The notes under the pieces: model-generated
Seen by the model: only the letters and a program-made list of their open reading frames with translations
Told to the model about the DNA's origin: nothing
Database searches by the model: none
Source of the DNA: Anaerolineales bacterium
GTDB lineage: Bacteria; Chloroflexota; Anaerolineae; Anaerolineales; Villigracilaceae
Reading direction: 5' to 3'
Length of the DNA: 64,000 nt
NCBI GenBank assembly: GCA_016927315.1
Contig: JAFGMV010000053.1
Location: 29,771-93,770, forward strand
Part shown: in pieces, positions 16,996 to 26,198 of the stretch
Layout of the letters: each line of letters starts with the position of its first letter
Numbering within the stretch: the first letter of the stretch is position 1
Translations under genes and position numbers: made by a program

Positions 16996-18126
16996 TTACT
17001 TCGCCGGTGCTTTAGCCGCCTCCTTCTGCTTGTCCCGGAAAAACCTGATCAACGCAATCAGCCCGCCAACCACCAGGGCAATCACACCCATCCAATTCAT
17101 GGATACCGGCAGCGTCATCGGCAACCAGCGGAATAATGCATCCAGGAATACTCCCAGAATAAATAAACCACCAAACATCCGGTTATGATAGAAACAAAAT
17201 CCGGAGAACCAGGTCGGCCAGAATACTTCAAGCCCTTCAGGGGGACCTTCAGGACGTGGCTTGGATAGCACCGCGATCGCGTAAAATGCCCGCAGCCCGG
17301 CAAACAAGATCAACAGCATAAAAACCGAAAAGTAACCTGTACCAACTAGGTAAATGGTAACGGCATAGGCAATCACAATCGCAGCCATGGTTGTGTATCG
17401 GGAAAATGTCTGACCAACTCGAACCGGAAAAGTCCCTACCCCCTTGACCTTATCATCCTCCATTTTATCAATATGCTTGCCAAGGTTAATACTGACAACA
17501 CTCATCCCAAACGGGACACCTGCCAACGCCACCCACCAATCCCAAGCACCAGAAAGCACCAGGTATACACCGGCGATCATGATCGGACCCCAGATCAGGA
17601 AGATCGCCAGTTCTCCCAGCGCCAAATACTTCATCGGCCAGGTATAAAACAATAAGATCAATGATCCGAACGCAAACAGACCGATGACAGCCGGATTGAA
17701 TTGCGTGAAAAACAGCGCATATATTCCAGACAAAAAAGCAATCACCCCACTGACCAGAAACCAGCGGATCTGCTGCTTCTTGGTCCAAAAACCCTGTACC
17801 AAAGGATGCACTCCGTATTGGGTACGGAAATAGTAGTCCTTATCCACACCGCGGCTGAAATCCGTGTAATCATTTAACAGGTTATTCGCGCCATGAGCAA
17901 TGAACAACCCCAGAGTAACAACAATCCATGGCAGCCATGAAAAGAAACCATCCCGCCAAGCCAGCAGCCCGGCAATGATTGCAGAATAAATGGTAACCGT
18001 GGTAACAGCAGAGCGAGTTGCGATCAACCACTTGGAAATGATATCCAGTTTATCCCATTTTGCCTTATCCTCCATCTTAACCAATTCCCATAAGGCTTTA
18101 CGCCACATAGCCAGGTCAACACTCAT
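16996..18126 (-). CDS. UbiA family prenyltransferase
   Basis: 376 aa, about nine membrane helices. The first Asp-rich motif NLLNDYTDFSRGVD matches UbiA/MenA-type enzymes that attach a prenyl chain to an aromatic or quinone-like acceptor. A second acidic region (KHIDKMEDDKVKGVGTFPV) matches the family's second motif. Start: ATG at 18126 preceded by AAGGAGAG; an in-frame ATG nine codons upstream lacks an RBS. Acceptor unknown; menaquinone (MenA) or another lipid are both possible. It stands alone. Confidence 0.85.
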   Translation of the reverse strand: MSVDLAMWRKALWELVKMEDKAKWDKLDIISKWLIATRSAVTTVTIYSAIIAGLLAWRDGFFSWLPWIVVTLGLFIAHGANNLLNDYTDFSRGVDKDYYFRTQYGVHPLVQGFWTKKQQIRWFLVSGVIAFLSGIYALFFTQFNPAVIGLFAFGSLILLFYTWPMKYLALGELAIFLIWGPIMIAGVYLVLSGAWDWWVALAGVPFGMSVVSINLGKHIDKMEDDKVKGVGTFPVRVGQTFSRYTTMAAIVIAYAVTIYLVGTGYFSVFMLLILFAGLRAFYAIAVLSKPRPEGPPEGLEVFWPTWFSGFCFYHNRMFGGLFILGVFLDALFRWLPMTLPVSMNWMGVIALVVGGLIALIRFFRDKQKEAAKAPAK

Positions 18127-18358
18127 AAATCTCTCTCCTTTTATCATCCTCATTAGAATAATGAATAACGAGAACCCATATCTGTAAGAAATTATACATT
18201 GGAGTGTAAATATTCACACGAAATCACAGTCCATTGATCAGGCCTCACTTCGCCAACCACAAAGGACAAATCCACCAGGATGAAAACTTTCTCCAGATTT
18301 CATCTAATTCGATTTCCTAAGCCGGGAGCCAGTTTCACTCGGAGTAGAGATTATTTTA

Positions 18359-18374
18359 CGTGAATATCGTCACA
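18359..18374. promoter_or_regulatory. CRP/FNR-family-like dyad upstream of the Hdr/Mvh operon
   Basis: CGTGA-ATATCG-TCACA matches the TGTGA-N6-TCACA form on its complementary strand. It lies about 130 bp upstream of the hdrC start and about 70 bp upstream of the predicted transcription start. Confidence 0.4.
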
Positions 18375-18401
18375 ACAAATGAGTGCTATCAGTCACTAGA
18401 T

Positions 18402-18430
18402 TTGAAAACCCGATTCCTCCATACTAGTAA
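18402..18430 (+). promoter_or_regulatory. Possible promoter of the Hdr/Mvh operon
   Basis: TTGAAA (18402-18407), a 17-bp spacer and TAGTAA (18425-18430). Moderate match. The remainder of the 18127-18501 gap holds no gene that I can see. Confidence 0.4.
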
Positions 18431-18501
18431 TGTCGTCGTATTGCTCCGTCTAAAACCAGTTGCGGAGTAAATTTGTGTTTTTAAGCAGAGAGGCTAGAAT
18501 T

Positions 18502-19095
18502 ATGACCGAGCTCCAAACAGTCGATCTTCCGACTACGATTCCAAAACACAAGAAATCCCTGTTATCCGAAGTTGCTGCAAGAACTGCCGGGAAATCCAAT
18601 ATCGAAATGTGTATCCAATGCGGCACCTGCGGAGGTTCCTGTCCGTCCGCAGCAGATATGGATCATACCCCTCGTGCAATTTTCGCTTTGCTTAAAGCAG
18701 GCGTACGGGATGAGGCACTCAGAAGCAACACGCCCTGGATGTGTGTATCATGCTACTACTGTACCGTACGATGTCCCCAGGACATCCACATCACAGATGT
18801 AATGTACACATTGAAGAATATTGCAGTCGAAGAGAAAATTTACACAGACTCAACTGCACCCGATTTCTCAAAAACCTTTATCAATATGGTGGAGAATTAC
18901 GGACGCAGTTTTGAGGTAGGGCTGGCCGGGATCCATAATCTGAAACACTTCATCGGCCGCTTGCCTGGTATGACCCCGATGGTGATTGGAATGCTCACTA
19001 AAAAAGGGATGCCAATCACTCCCCCCAAGCGCATTAAAGGTATGGCCCAGTTAAAAAAGATCTTGAAGCGCGCCAAGGAATTGGAGGCCGTATGA
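18502..19095 (+). CDS. hdrC: Heterodisulfide reductase subunit C-like iron-sulfur protein
   Basis: 197 aa. Two [4Fe-4S] motifs, CIQCGTCGGSCPSA and CVSCYYCTVRCPQD, in the standard HdrC layout; it relays electrons between HdrB and HdrA in the soluble complex. Start chosen as ATG 18502 after AGAGAGG; a TTG 14 codons upstream is an alternative. First gene of the operon; its stop overlaps the hdrB start (ATGA). Confidence 0.93.
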   Translation: MTELQTVDLPTTIPKHKKSLLSEVAARTAGKSNIEMCIQCGTCGGSCPSAADMDHTPRAIFALLKAGVRDEALRSNTPWMCVSCYYCTVRCPQDIHITDVMYTLKNIAVEEKIYTDSTAPDFSKTFINMVENYGRSFEVGLAGIHNLKHFIGRLPGMTPMVIGMLTKKGMPITPPKRIKGMAQLKKILKRAKELEAV

Positions 19096-20096
19096 GCGAT
19101 TATATCTTCTACCCCGGCTGTGCAATGGAAAGCAGCGCCAGGGCATATGACATATCCCTGAAGGCCATTTCAAAAACACTGGGTATCGGAATAAAGGATG
19201 TTGACGACTGGAACTGCTGCGGAGCGACAGAGTATTTGAGCATCAGCGCAACGCCCGCGTATGCTCTGATCGCTCGCAACCTTGCCCTGGCTTCCAGGCA
19301 GGTCAACGGATCCAATACCGTTATGGCTTCTTGCAGCGCCTGCTATTTGAACCTGACCAAAGCCGATCACAATATGGCCGTTGATCCAAAATTTGGAATA
19401 AAAATCAACCAGGCACTTGAAGCAGGAGGATTGAGCTACCAACCAGGAGCCCTTGAAATCAAACACATCCTGGATATCATGGTCAACGATATTGGCCTGG
19501 AAAAAATCAAGAGTAAAGTAAAACGGCCATTGGAAGGCTTGCGAGTGGCCCCTTATCTGGGCTGTATGGTGCCCAGACCAGACTACGCTTCCCGTTTCTC
19601 GGATGCCGAACAACCGGTGGAACTTGACATGCTGCTCGAAAGCCTTGGTGCAGAGGTCGTCGATTTCCCGCTGCGAACAGCCTGCTGCGGTGGACACATG
19701 ACCCAGATCTCACCCGATACTGCCTTTGATCTGATCAATCGACTTGTAAAGGCAGCAGATGATCAGCAAGCCGATCTGATGGTGACTGCCTGCCCGATGT
19801 GCCAGATGAATCTGGATGCATTCCAGGGTGAAATGAACCATCACTTTAAAACCAATTTCAAGATGCCAATCCTGTTTTTCACCCAACTGGTTGGACTGGC
19901 TTTCGGTTACGAAGCCAGCGAACTGGGCTTTGGCCTTGAACTGGTCAGCGCTAAATCTGCTTTGAGTAAACTGGGGATGAAAGCCCCCGAATCAGACTCT
20001 GCCGCAAAAGTCAAGAAACCCCCAAAAGGCGAACTGCCAATGCCCGCACCACTTCCAAAAATGCCCCGATCCGCTGAAAAAGAGGCGACCCAATGA
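19092..20096 (+). CDS. hdrB: Heterodisulfide reductase subunit B-like protein (two CCG domains)
   Basis: 334 aa. Two CCG repeats supply the ligands of the noncubane iron-sulfur clusters. First repeat: C10, C42-C43 (NCCG), C81/C84 (SCSAC). Second: GCMV, ACCGGH, ACPMC. The family reduces a disulfide (CoM-S-S-CoB in methanogens); in bacteria the acceptor is unknown. A ~50-residue Lys/Pro-rich tail extends the C-terminus beyond the usual length. ATGA overlaps on both sides indicate tight co-translation. Confidence 0.92.
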   Translation: MSDYIFYPGCAMESSARAYDISLKAISKTLGIGIKDVDDWNCCGATEYLSISATPAYALIARNLALASRQVNGSNTVMASCSACYLNLTKADHNMAVDPKFGIKINQALEAGGLSYQPGALEIKHILDIMVNDIGLEKIKSKVKRPLEGLRVAPYLGCMVPRPDYASRFSDAEQPVELDMLLESLGAEVVDFPLRTACCGGHMTQISPDTAFDLINRLVKAADDQQADLMVTACPMCQMNLDAFQGEMNHHFKTNFKMPILFFTQLVGLAFGYEASELGFGLELVSAKSALSKLGMKAPESDSAAKVKKPPKGELPMPAPLPKMPRSAEKEATQ

Positions 20097-22108
20097 CAAA
20101 AAATAATGAAGAACCCCGTATTGGTGTTTATGTGTGTCACTGCGGTACAAATATTGCCGGTGTGGTTGATGTTGAAAATGTGGCCACATGGGCAAAGGAG
20201 AAACTGGGTACACAAGGCGTGGTTGTTTCCCGCGACTACAAATTCATGTGCTCCAGCCTCGGACAGGAACTAATCGAGAAGGATATCAAGGAACACAACC
20301 TGAACCGGATCGTTGTCGCGGCCTGTTCGCCGCACCTGCATGAGAAAACCTTTCGAACGGCCACCAGTAACGGTGGTCTAAACCCTTTTATGTGCGAAAT
20401 GGTTTCCATCCGTGAACAGGTCTCGTGGGTGCACACGGACAAGGTTATCGCTACAGAAAAAGCAAAATCCATGATCTCAGGCGGCGTTGCACGGATCGTA
20501 CACCATGAACCGCTGCAACCCATGAGCGTTCCTATTCACCCTGCCACGCTGGTCGTTGGCGGTGGCATATCCGGTATCCAGGCTGCGCTTGAAATTGCCG
20601 ACGCGGGTTATCCTGTCCATCTGGTTGAGCGAGAACCTTCAATTGGCGGCCATATGGCACAGTTTGATAAAACCTTCCCCACCCTCGACTGCTCCGCCTG
20701 CATCCTGACCCCCAAAATGGTCGAAGCCGGAAACCACCCCAATATCAACCTCTACACCTGGAGTGAAGTTGAAAAGGTCGATGGGTATGTTGGCAACTTT
20801 GTGGCAACCATCCGTAAGAAAGCCCGCAAAATCGTAGAAGCAGACTGCACCGGCTGTGGTATCTGCCAAGAAAAATGTCCCAAGAAGGTCATTGACGATG
20901 TCTTCGAAGCCGGCCTGGGCTACCGAAAAGCAGTCTATACCCCCTTCCCCCAGGCGGTCCCAAATTATCCCGTCATTGATGTCGAGAACTGCACCTATTT
21001 CGAGAAGGGCACCTGCAAGGTCTGTGAGAAATTCTGCCCAACCAATGCAATCGACTTCGAACAGGAAGATGAACTCATTTCCATCGAAATCGGGAACATC
21101 ATCCTGGCAACGGGATACGACCTGTTCGATGCCCGTAAAGTCAGTAATTATGGTTACGGGCGCTTGGCGAATGTTTTCACCAGCCTTGAATTCGAACGGT
21201 TGACGAACGCTTCCGGACCAACCGGTGGAGAAATTGTCCTGCGCGATGGAAAGACTGTTCCAAAATCGGTGGGGGTCATTCACTGCGTCGGTTCACGCGA
21301 CAAGAATTACAATGAATATTGTTCTTCGATCTGCTGCATGCAAAGTCTCAAATTTGCCCACCTGGTTCACGAGCGCAGCGGGGCCGAGGTGTATAACTTC
21401 TACATCGATATCCGCACTCCCGGCAAGGGCTATGATGAGTTCTACCTGCGCCTGGTGGAAGAAGGCACAAACTTCATACGCGGTAAGGTCGCGGAAGTAA
21501 GTGATACTGCCCGCAACTCTGAAGAAGAAGGCAAATTGATCGTCCAGGTTGAAGATACTCTGGTTGGAAAACAGCGGCGTATCCCGGTCGATATGATCGT
21601 GCTTTCGGCTGCGCTTGAACCCCGGGCGGATGCCAAAGAAGTTGGGAAATTGTTTGGCATCTCCTGCAGCGCCAACGGCTGGTTGATCGAACGGCACCCC
21701 AAACTTGATCCGGTCGCAACCATGACAGAAGGCATTTACATCGCCGGGTGTGCACAGGGTCCCAAAGATATCCCATCCAGTGTCGCCCAGGGAGCAGCCG
21801 CAGCAGCCCGGGTAATCGGCAAGATCCAAAAGAAAGAAATCGAACTTGAGCCTATCCGCGCTTCTGTCATCGAGGAAAAATGCTCCGGCTGCCGTATCTG
21901 CAACAACCTGTGCCCCTTCAATGCCATTCTGTTCCATGAAGATCGTATGGTCTCTGAGATCAACCCGGCGCTGTGCCAGGGTTGTGGCACTTGTGTAGCG
22001 GCTTGCCCGGCTGGCGCCATCATCGGAACCGGTTTCAGCAATGAGCAGGTCTTGTCACAGATCGAGGGCTTGCTGATGTTGAACATCGAAGCGGCCGCAA
22101 CGGATTAG
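20093..22108 (+). CDS. hdrA: Heterodisulfide reductase subunit A-like flavoprotein (electron bifurcation)
   Basis: 671 aa. An N-terminal domain (YVCHCGTNIAG, then ACSPHLHEKTF) precedes a thioredoxin-reductase-like FAD domain with GGGISGIQAALEIADAG. An inserted ferredoxin region has CTGCGICQEKCP and a second Cys group ending CEKFCP. The C-terminal diferredoxin has CSGCRICNNLCP and CQGCGTCVAACP. In the characterised complex the FAD bifurcates hydrogen-derived electrons to ferredoxin and to HdrB. ATGA overlap with hdrB. Confidence 0.95.
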   Translation: MTKNNEEPRIGVYVCHCGTNIAGVVDVENVATWAKEKLGTQGVVVSRDYKFMCSSLGQELIEKDIKEHNLNRIVVAACSPHLHEKTFRTATSNGGLNPFMCEMVSIREQVSWVHTDKVIATEKAKSMISGGVARIVHHEPLQPMSVPIHPATLVVGGGISGIQAALEIADAGYPVHLVEREPSIGGHMAQFDKTFPTLDCSACILTPKMVEAGNHPNINLYTWSEVEKVDGYVGNFVATIRKKARKIVEADCTGCGICQEKCPKKVIDDVFEAGLGYRKAVYTPFPQAVPNYPVIDVENCTYFEKGTCKVCEKFCPTNAIDFEQEDELISIEIGNIILATGYDLFDARKVSNYGYGRLANVFTSLEFERLTNASGPTGGEIVLRDGKTVPKSVGVIHCVGSRDKNYNEYCSSICCMQSLKFAHLVHERSGAEVYNFYIDIRTPGKGYDEFYLRLVEEGTNFIRGKVAEVSDTARNSEEEGKLIVQVEDTLVGKQRRIPVDMIVLSAALEPRADAKEVGKLFGISCSANGWLIERHPKLDPVATMTEGIYIAGCAQGPKDIPSSVAQGAAAAARVIGKIQKKEIELEPIRASVIEEKCSGCRICNNLCPFNAILFHEDRMVSEINPALCQGCGTCVAACPAGAIIGTGFSNEQVLSQIEGLLMLNIEAAATD

Positions 22109-22121
22109 GTGGAGGATAAGA

Positions 22122-22589
22122 ATGAGTGACAACAATTTCGAACCCACAATCATCGGCTTTACCTGTAACTGGTGCAGCTACCGTGCCGCCGATATGGCCG
22201 GCACAGCCCGGATGAAATATGCCCCCAATGTACGCCTGATCCGCCTGATGTGTTCCGGACGCCTGGACCCGACATTCGTGTTCAAGGCCTTTGCCAATGG
22301 GGCAGATGCTGTCTTGATTTCGGGATGCCACCCCGGAGACTGCCATTACGTCGATCAGAATTACAAAGCCTTGCGGCGTTTCCACCTGATGAAACGCGTC
22401 TTGAGCCAGATGGGCATTGAACCGGAACGAATAAAACTGTTATGGGCCAGCGCGGCAGAGGGTGCAATTTTCGCATCCGAAGTCAGCAAGTTCGTCGATC
22501 AGGTCCGCGAACTGGGTCCTTTGAACTGGAACAAACAGAACGGCGGGATTGCAGCAGCTGAACCCGCTAAAGAGGAGGTAGCAGCGTGA
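22122..22589 (+). CDS. mvhD: F420-non-reducing hydrogenase iron-sulfur subunit D
   Basis: 155 aa. FTCNWCSYRAAD near the N-terminus and ISGCHPGDCHY in the middle supply the [2Fe-2S] cluster that connects the hydrogenase (MvhAG) to HdrA. Preceded by GGTGGAGG. Stop overlaps the GTG start of mvhG. Its presence between hdrA and mvhG confirms a joined Mvh-Hdr complex. Confidence 0.94.
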   Translation: MSDNNFEPTIIGFTCNWCSYRAADMAGTARMKYAPNVRLIRLMCSGRLDPTFVFKAFANGADAVLISGCHPGDCHYVDQNYKALRRFHLMKRVLSQMGIEPERIKLLWASAAEGAIFASEVSKFVDQVRELGPLNWNKQNGGIAAAEPAKEEVAA

Positions 22590-23578
22590 GCGACAAACCG
22601 AAATTCGCCATGTACTGGGCCGCATCTTGCGGAGGCTGTGAAATAGCCGTCCTGAATATCCACGAAAAGATCCTGGAGGTCGACGCTAATTTCGATGTTG
22701 TATTCTGGCCAGTCGCAATGGATGCCAAATATAAAGACGTTGAAGCGATGGAAGACGGATCTATTCTGTTGACATTATTCAACGGCGGTATCCGCAATGA
22801 CGAGAACGAACACATTGCCAAACTGCTGCGCCAGAAATCAAAGATCCTGGTCGCGTTTGGTTCATGCGCCTGCGAAGGCTGTATCCCTGGGCTGGCAAAT
22901 TTCAGTCCCATCCATGAAATTCTGGGCACCGCCTTCTCAACCATCTCTACGGATAACCCAGACAACCTGCGCCCCCAAACGGCTTTTGATATGCCGGAAG
23001 GCCAGATCAGGATACCTACTCTGTATCCGGTCTTGAGGACCTTGGACCAGGTCATCGATGTAGATTACTATATGCCAGGCTGTCCACCGGAGAGCCACCA
23101 GATCGCAGCTGTGATCGACCTGGTGATCCAGGTCCTGCAGGGAAAAGCAGAACTGCCGCCCAAGGGAACCACAATTGGCGCCGGCAACTCCACCGTCTGT
23201 GACGAATGCGAACGCACCCGCAACATGAAAACGATCAAAGAGTTTGATCGCATTCAATTTAGCCAGACCGATCCTGAATTGTGTCTGCTGGAACAGGGCA
23301 TTCCCTGCAACGGACCGGCAACCCGCAGCGGCTGCGGCGCAAAATGCCCCTCTGCCGGAGCCCAGTGCATCGGCTGCTACGGACCAGCTGAAGGTGTGGA
23401 AGATTATGGCGCCCGCCTGATCTCTTCATTTGCCTCTGTCATCGATGCAACCGACCCGGAGGAGATCGATCTTATACTGGACGGGTTGGTTGACCCGGCT
23501 GGCCAATTCTATCGGTTCAACCTTGCCGGTTCAATGCTTCGGGCCAGCAAAGCCGCATTCAAAGCCAACGGAAGCTGA
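22586..23578 (+). CDS. mvhG: [NiFe]-hydrogenase small subunit (MvhG-type)
   Basis: 330 aa. Proximal-cluster motif CGGCE at residues 15-19 and the matching GSCACEG and PGCPPES segments. C-terminal Cys-rich region (GPATRSGCGAKCP, then CIGCYGP) binds further clusters. No Tat signal, so cytoplasmic, as expected for group 3c. GTG start after AGAGGAGG. Transfers electrons from the NiFe site to MvhD. Confidence 0.94.
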   Translation: MSDKPKFAMYWAASCGGCEIAVLNIHEKILEVDANFDVVFWPVAMDAKYKDVEAMEDGSILLTLFNGGIRNDENEHIAKLLRQKSKILVAFGSCACEGCIPGLANFSPIHEILGTAFSTISTDNPDNLRPQTAFDMPEGQIRIPTLYPVLRTLDQVIDVDYYMPGCPPESHQIAAVIDLVIQVLQGKAELPPKGTTIGAGNSTVCDECERTRNMKTIKEFDRIQFSQTDPELCLLEQGIPCNGPATRSGCGAKCPSAGAQCIGCYGPAEGVEDYGARLISSFASVIDATDPEEIDLILDGLVDPAGQFYRFNLAGSMLRASKAAFKANGS

Positions 23579-23590
23579 TTTGGAGAGAAC

Positions 23591-25063
23591 ATGTCACAAC
23601 GAATAACCATAGATCCAATAACCCGCCTGGAAGGTCATGGAAAGATCGAAATCTTCCTGGACGATGAAGGGAATGTCGAGAACACCTACTTCCAGATCCC
23701 TGAACTGCGCGGTTTCGAACGCTTCTGCGTAGGCCGCCCTGTAGAAGAAATGCCCCTGCTGACCAACCGCATCTGCGGCGTCTGCCCGGAAGCCCATCAC
23801 ATGGCCGGCGCCAAAGCCGCCGACGCCGTGTACGGTATCGATCCGCCGCGCACGGCCAAGATGCTGCGCGAGCTGTTGTACAGCGCCTTCTACTGCACCG
23901 ACCACACCACACACTTTTATGCCCTGGCCGGCCCGGATTTCGTGATGGGACCAGATGCCCCGGTGGCCGAACGGAATATCCTGGGTGTGATCCACAAAGT
24001 CGGCCTGGAGATCGGCGGTAAAGTGATCCAGATGCGCAAGTATGGGCACGCCGTGGTCGAAATCATCGGTGGCCGTAAGGTTCATCCCTGCACATCCATC
24101 CCAGGCGGATTGACCAAGGGTATCACCAAAGAACAACAGAAGGAAATCCTTGAGATGGGCAAATGGGCTGTTGATTTTGCCCAGTTCAGCCTGAAGCTCT
24201 TCAATGACATTGTGTTGGGGAATAAAACCTACCTGGACCTGATCGTTGGGGATATTTACACCCACAAAACCTATTATATGGGCCTGGTGGATGAGAATAA
24301 CCACGTCAACTTCTACGACGGGAAGGTTCGGGTCGTCAATCCGGACGGCAATGAATATGTCAAATACGCACCCAGCGAATATACACAGCACATTGCTGAA
24401 CATGTCGAACCCTGGACCTATCTGAAATTCCCCTACCTGAAAAACGTTGGCTGGAAAGGTTTCGTTGACGGAAAAGACTCAGGGGTTTACATTGCTACAC
24501 CGCTTTCCCGGCTGAACGCCGCAGACGGTATGGCGACGCCGCTGGCCCAGGAACACTTCGAAAAAATGTACGAAACCCTGGGAGGCAAACCCGTACACCA
24601 GCGGCTGGCAACCCATTGGGCGCGTTTGATTGAGCTGTTGTATGCAGCCGAGCGCTGGGTTGAACTGGCCTCTGATCCAGAAATCACTTCAGATAATTTC
24701 CATACCAAACCAACCCAGACACCTACCGAAGGGGTTGGCATTGTGGAAGCCCCGCGAGGGACGCTCACACACCACTATTGGACCGATGAACGCGGCGTGG
24801 TCACCAAGGTCAACCTGATCGTCGGCACAACCAACAACTATGCCCCGATGAGCATGTCCATCAACAAGGCGGCCAGCAGCCTGATCAAAAAAGGTACGGT
24901 CGTCAATGAAGGTCTGCTCAACATGGTTGAAATGGCCTTCCGCGCCTACGATCCCTGCTTCGGCTGTGCAACCCACTCACTACCGGGGCAGATGCCCCTG
25001 GAAGTGACCCTCCGCAGCTCCGATGGCGAGATCATGGACGTTTTCAAACAATTTATAGCCTGA
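23591..25063 (+). CDS. mvhA: [NiFe]-hydrogenase large subunit (MvhA-type)
   Basis: 490 aa. Catalytic subunit. N-terminal nickel ligands in RICGVCPEAH (C62, C65) and C-terminal ligands in DPCFGCATH (C456, C459). A 28-residue tail follows the final His; such tails are removed during nickel insertion by a dedicated protease, which is the next gene. Belongs to the soluble group 3c type by gene context (MvhADG with HdrABC). All four metal-binding Cys are intact. Confidence 0.95.
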   Translation: MSQRITIDPITRLEGHGKIEIFLDDEGNVENTYFQIPELRGFERFCVGRPVEEMPLLTNRICGVCPEAHHMAGAKAADAVYGIDPPRTAKMLRELLYSAFYCTDHTTHFYALAGPDFVMGPDAPVAERNILGVIHKVGLEIGGKVIQMRKYGHAVVEIIGGRKVHPCTSIPGGLTKGITKEQQKEILEMGKWAVDFAQFSLKLFNDIVLGNKTYLDLIVGDIYTHKTYYMGLVDENNHVNFYDGKVRVVNPDGNEYVKYAPSEYTQHIAEHVEPWTYLKFPYLKNVGWKGFVDGKDSGVYIATPLSRLNAADGMATPLAQEHFEKMYETLGGKPVHQRLATHWARLIELLYAAERWVELASDPEITSDNFHTKPTQTPTEGVGIVEAPRGTLTHHYWTDERGVVTKVNLIVGTTNNYAPMSMSINKAASSLIKKGTVVNEGLLNMVEMAFRAYDPCFGCATHSLPGQMPLEVTLRSSDGEIMDVFKQFIA

Positions 25064-25086
25064 ACCTCGCCAACCTCAAACCTGAA

Positions 25087-25110
25087 AGGGGCAGGGTTCC
25101 CCCTGCCCCT
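25087..25110 (+). repeat. Strong intergenic hairpin between mvhA and the protease gene
   Basis: AGGGGCAGGG-TTCC-CCCTGCCCCT: a perfect 10-bp GC stem with a 4-nt loop and no T-run. Could stabilise the upstream mRNA or partly terminate transcription. Confidence 0.7.
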
Positions 25111-25125
25111 GGATTTATTAACCTT

Positions 25126-25647
25126 ATGAAAACTTTGATCATTGGCCTTGGAAACCCAATCCTGGGCGACGACAGCATTGGCTGGGTAGTTGCGGAAGAA
25201 GTCCGAAAAAAAGTCCTCGACAAAGAGATCGAGGTCGATACTGCCGCCCTCGGTGGGATCAGCCTGATGGAGCGCCTGATCGGTTACGACCACGTGATCC
25301 TGATTGACGCCATCGAAACGGGTCAATTCCCGGTTGGCACAGTGAACTCATTCCCAATCGAAAACCTTGCCAACCCCATGGCCGGTCACAGCGCTTCAAC
25401 CCACGATACAACCCTGATGACTGCCCTGCAGGTAGGCCGGCAGCTGCAGGCTCACCTGCCAACCACTGTCATGGTCGTCGCCGTTGAAACCCAAATTACT
25501 TATGAGTTTTCCGAAGATCTATCCCCCGAAGCAGCTAAGGCGGCGGCGGCAGCCGTAAGGCAGGTCCTGGACTTGCTGGCAGGGCTCCCCGGCAGCACGG
25601 CAGCATCATCAGCAGACATGACAAATCGCACTAGTAATCTGCTCTGA
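25126..25647 (+). CDS. Hydrogenase maturation protease
   Basis: 173 aa, HyaD/HycI/HoxW family. Starts LIIGLGNPILGDDSIGW with the family's metal-sensing acidic residue; later DAIETGQ and a GHSASTHD His segment match. Expected role is cleavage of the C-terminal tail of MvhA after nickel insertion. Its position directly after mvhA supports the pairing. Ends before a strong terminator at 25687. Confidence 0.92.
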   Translation: MKTLIIGLGNPILGDDSIGWVVAEEVRKKVLDKEIEVDTAALGGISLMERLIGYDHVILIDAIETGQFPVGTVNSFPIENLANPMAGHSASTHDTTLMTALQVGRQLQAHLPTTVMVVAVETQITYEFSEDLSPEAAKAAAAAVRQVLDLLAGLPGSTAASSADMTNRTSNLL

Positions 25648-25686
25648 TTAATGTAATACTATTAATGGGCACCCATCCAGTTCCCG

Positions 25687-25718
25687 TCCCAGCCAGGTGT
25701 ATGGCTGGGATTTTTTTT
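25687..25718 (+). terminator. Terminator of the Hdr/Mvh operon
   Basis: TCCCAGCCA-GGTGTA-TGGCTGGGA followed by eight Ts (25711-25718). Confidence 0.93.
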
Positions 25719-25741
25719 GGGCTCCAGAAATGGAGGGTACT

Positions 25742-25966
25742 ATGAAAATTAAAGTTCAACCCACAGTCCCTGCCAATCATCTCGAAAAACAGTTTATCAG
25801 TGAGTATTTGAAACAATATGGTCTTACTCGAAAAACTGTCACAGAACTTCCAAAGCATGAGTATTTTCAGATGATGCTCGACGCCTGCAAATATGCATCC
25901 AATAAACTGGCTGAAGTGGAAAGCCGTGCAAAATTCGTCCATGCAATCAGGATGGAAAACAGGTAA
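25742..25966 (+). CDS. Small conserved-looking protein, function unknown
   Basis: 74 aa, mainly helical and basic, with no membrane segment or known motif. ATG at 25742 after a strong GGAGGG. It starts only 24 bp after the terminator, so it is reached by read-through or by a promoter within the terminator region. Followed by a hairpin at 26006-26036. Confidence 0.6.
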   Translation: MKIKVQPTVPANHLEKQFISEYLKQYGLTRKTVTELPKHEYFQMMLDACKYASNKLAEVESRAKFVHAIRMENR

Positions 25967-26005
25967 CCACCCGGGCTGACCCGCTCAGCCCTGTTCAGCC
26001 GCGCT

Positions 26006-26036
26006 GCACACCGGTCCAGCTGTTGGACCGGTGTGC
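26006..26036. repeat. Perfect 13-bp inverted repeat
   Basis: GCACACCGGTCCA-GCTGT-TGGACCGGTGTGC, without a T-run. Probably the 3' end hairpin of the 74-aa gene. Confidence 0.65.
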
Positions 26037-26198
26037 CTATTAACCACAGGAATATCCCACCGCCGTATCAAACAGAGCAAGTGTTGTGTCGTATTTCACC
26101 CTGCAGCGCCTGGGTGCTGGGATAGGCCCGGCTGTCTCCTGTGACGGCAGACGGGGAGGAGTCCGAGCAATTCACACTTTCCACACACTTTCCTCAGT

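Noticed and set aside
20639..21937. Long antisense open frames opposite hdrA
   Set aside because: Produced by the codon usage of the sense gene; no RBS and no homology.
23594..24403. 269-codon antisense frame opposite mvhA
   Set aside because: mvhA is fully supported on the plus strand; the antisense frame is a codon-bias shadow.
25087..25110. Terminator between mvhA and the protease
   Set aside because: A strong stem but no T-run, so listed as a hairpin rather than a terminator.
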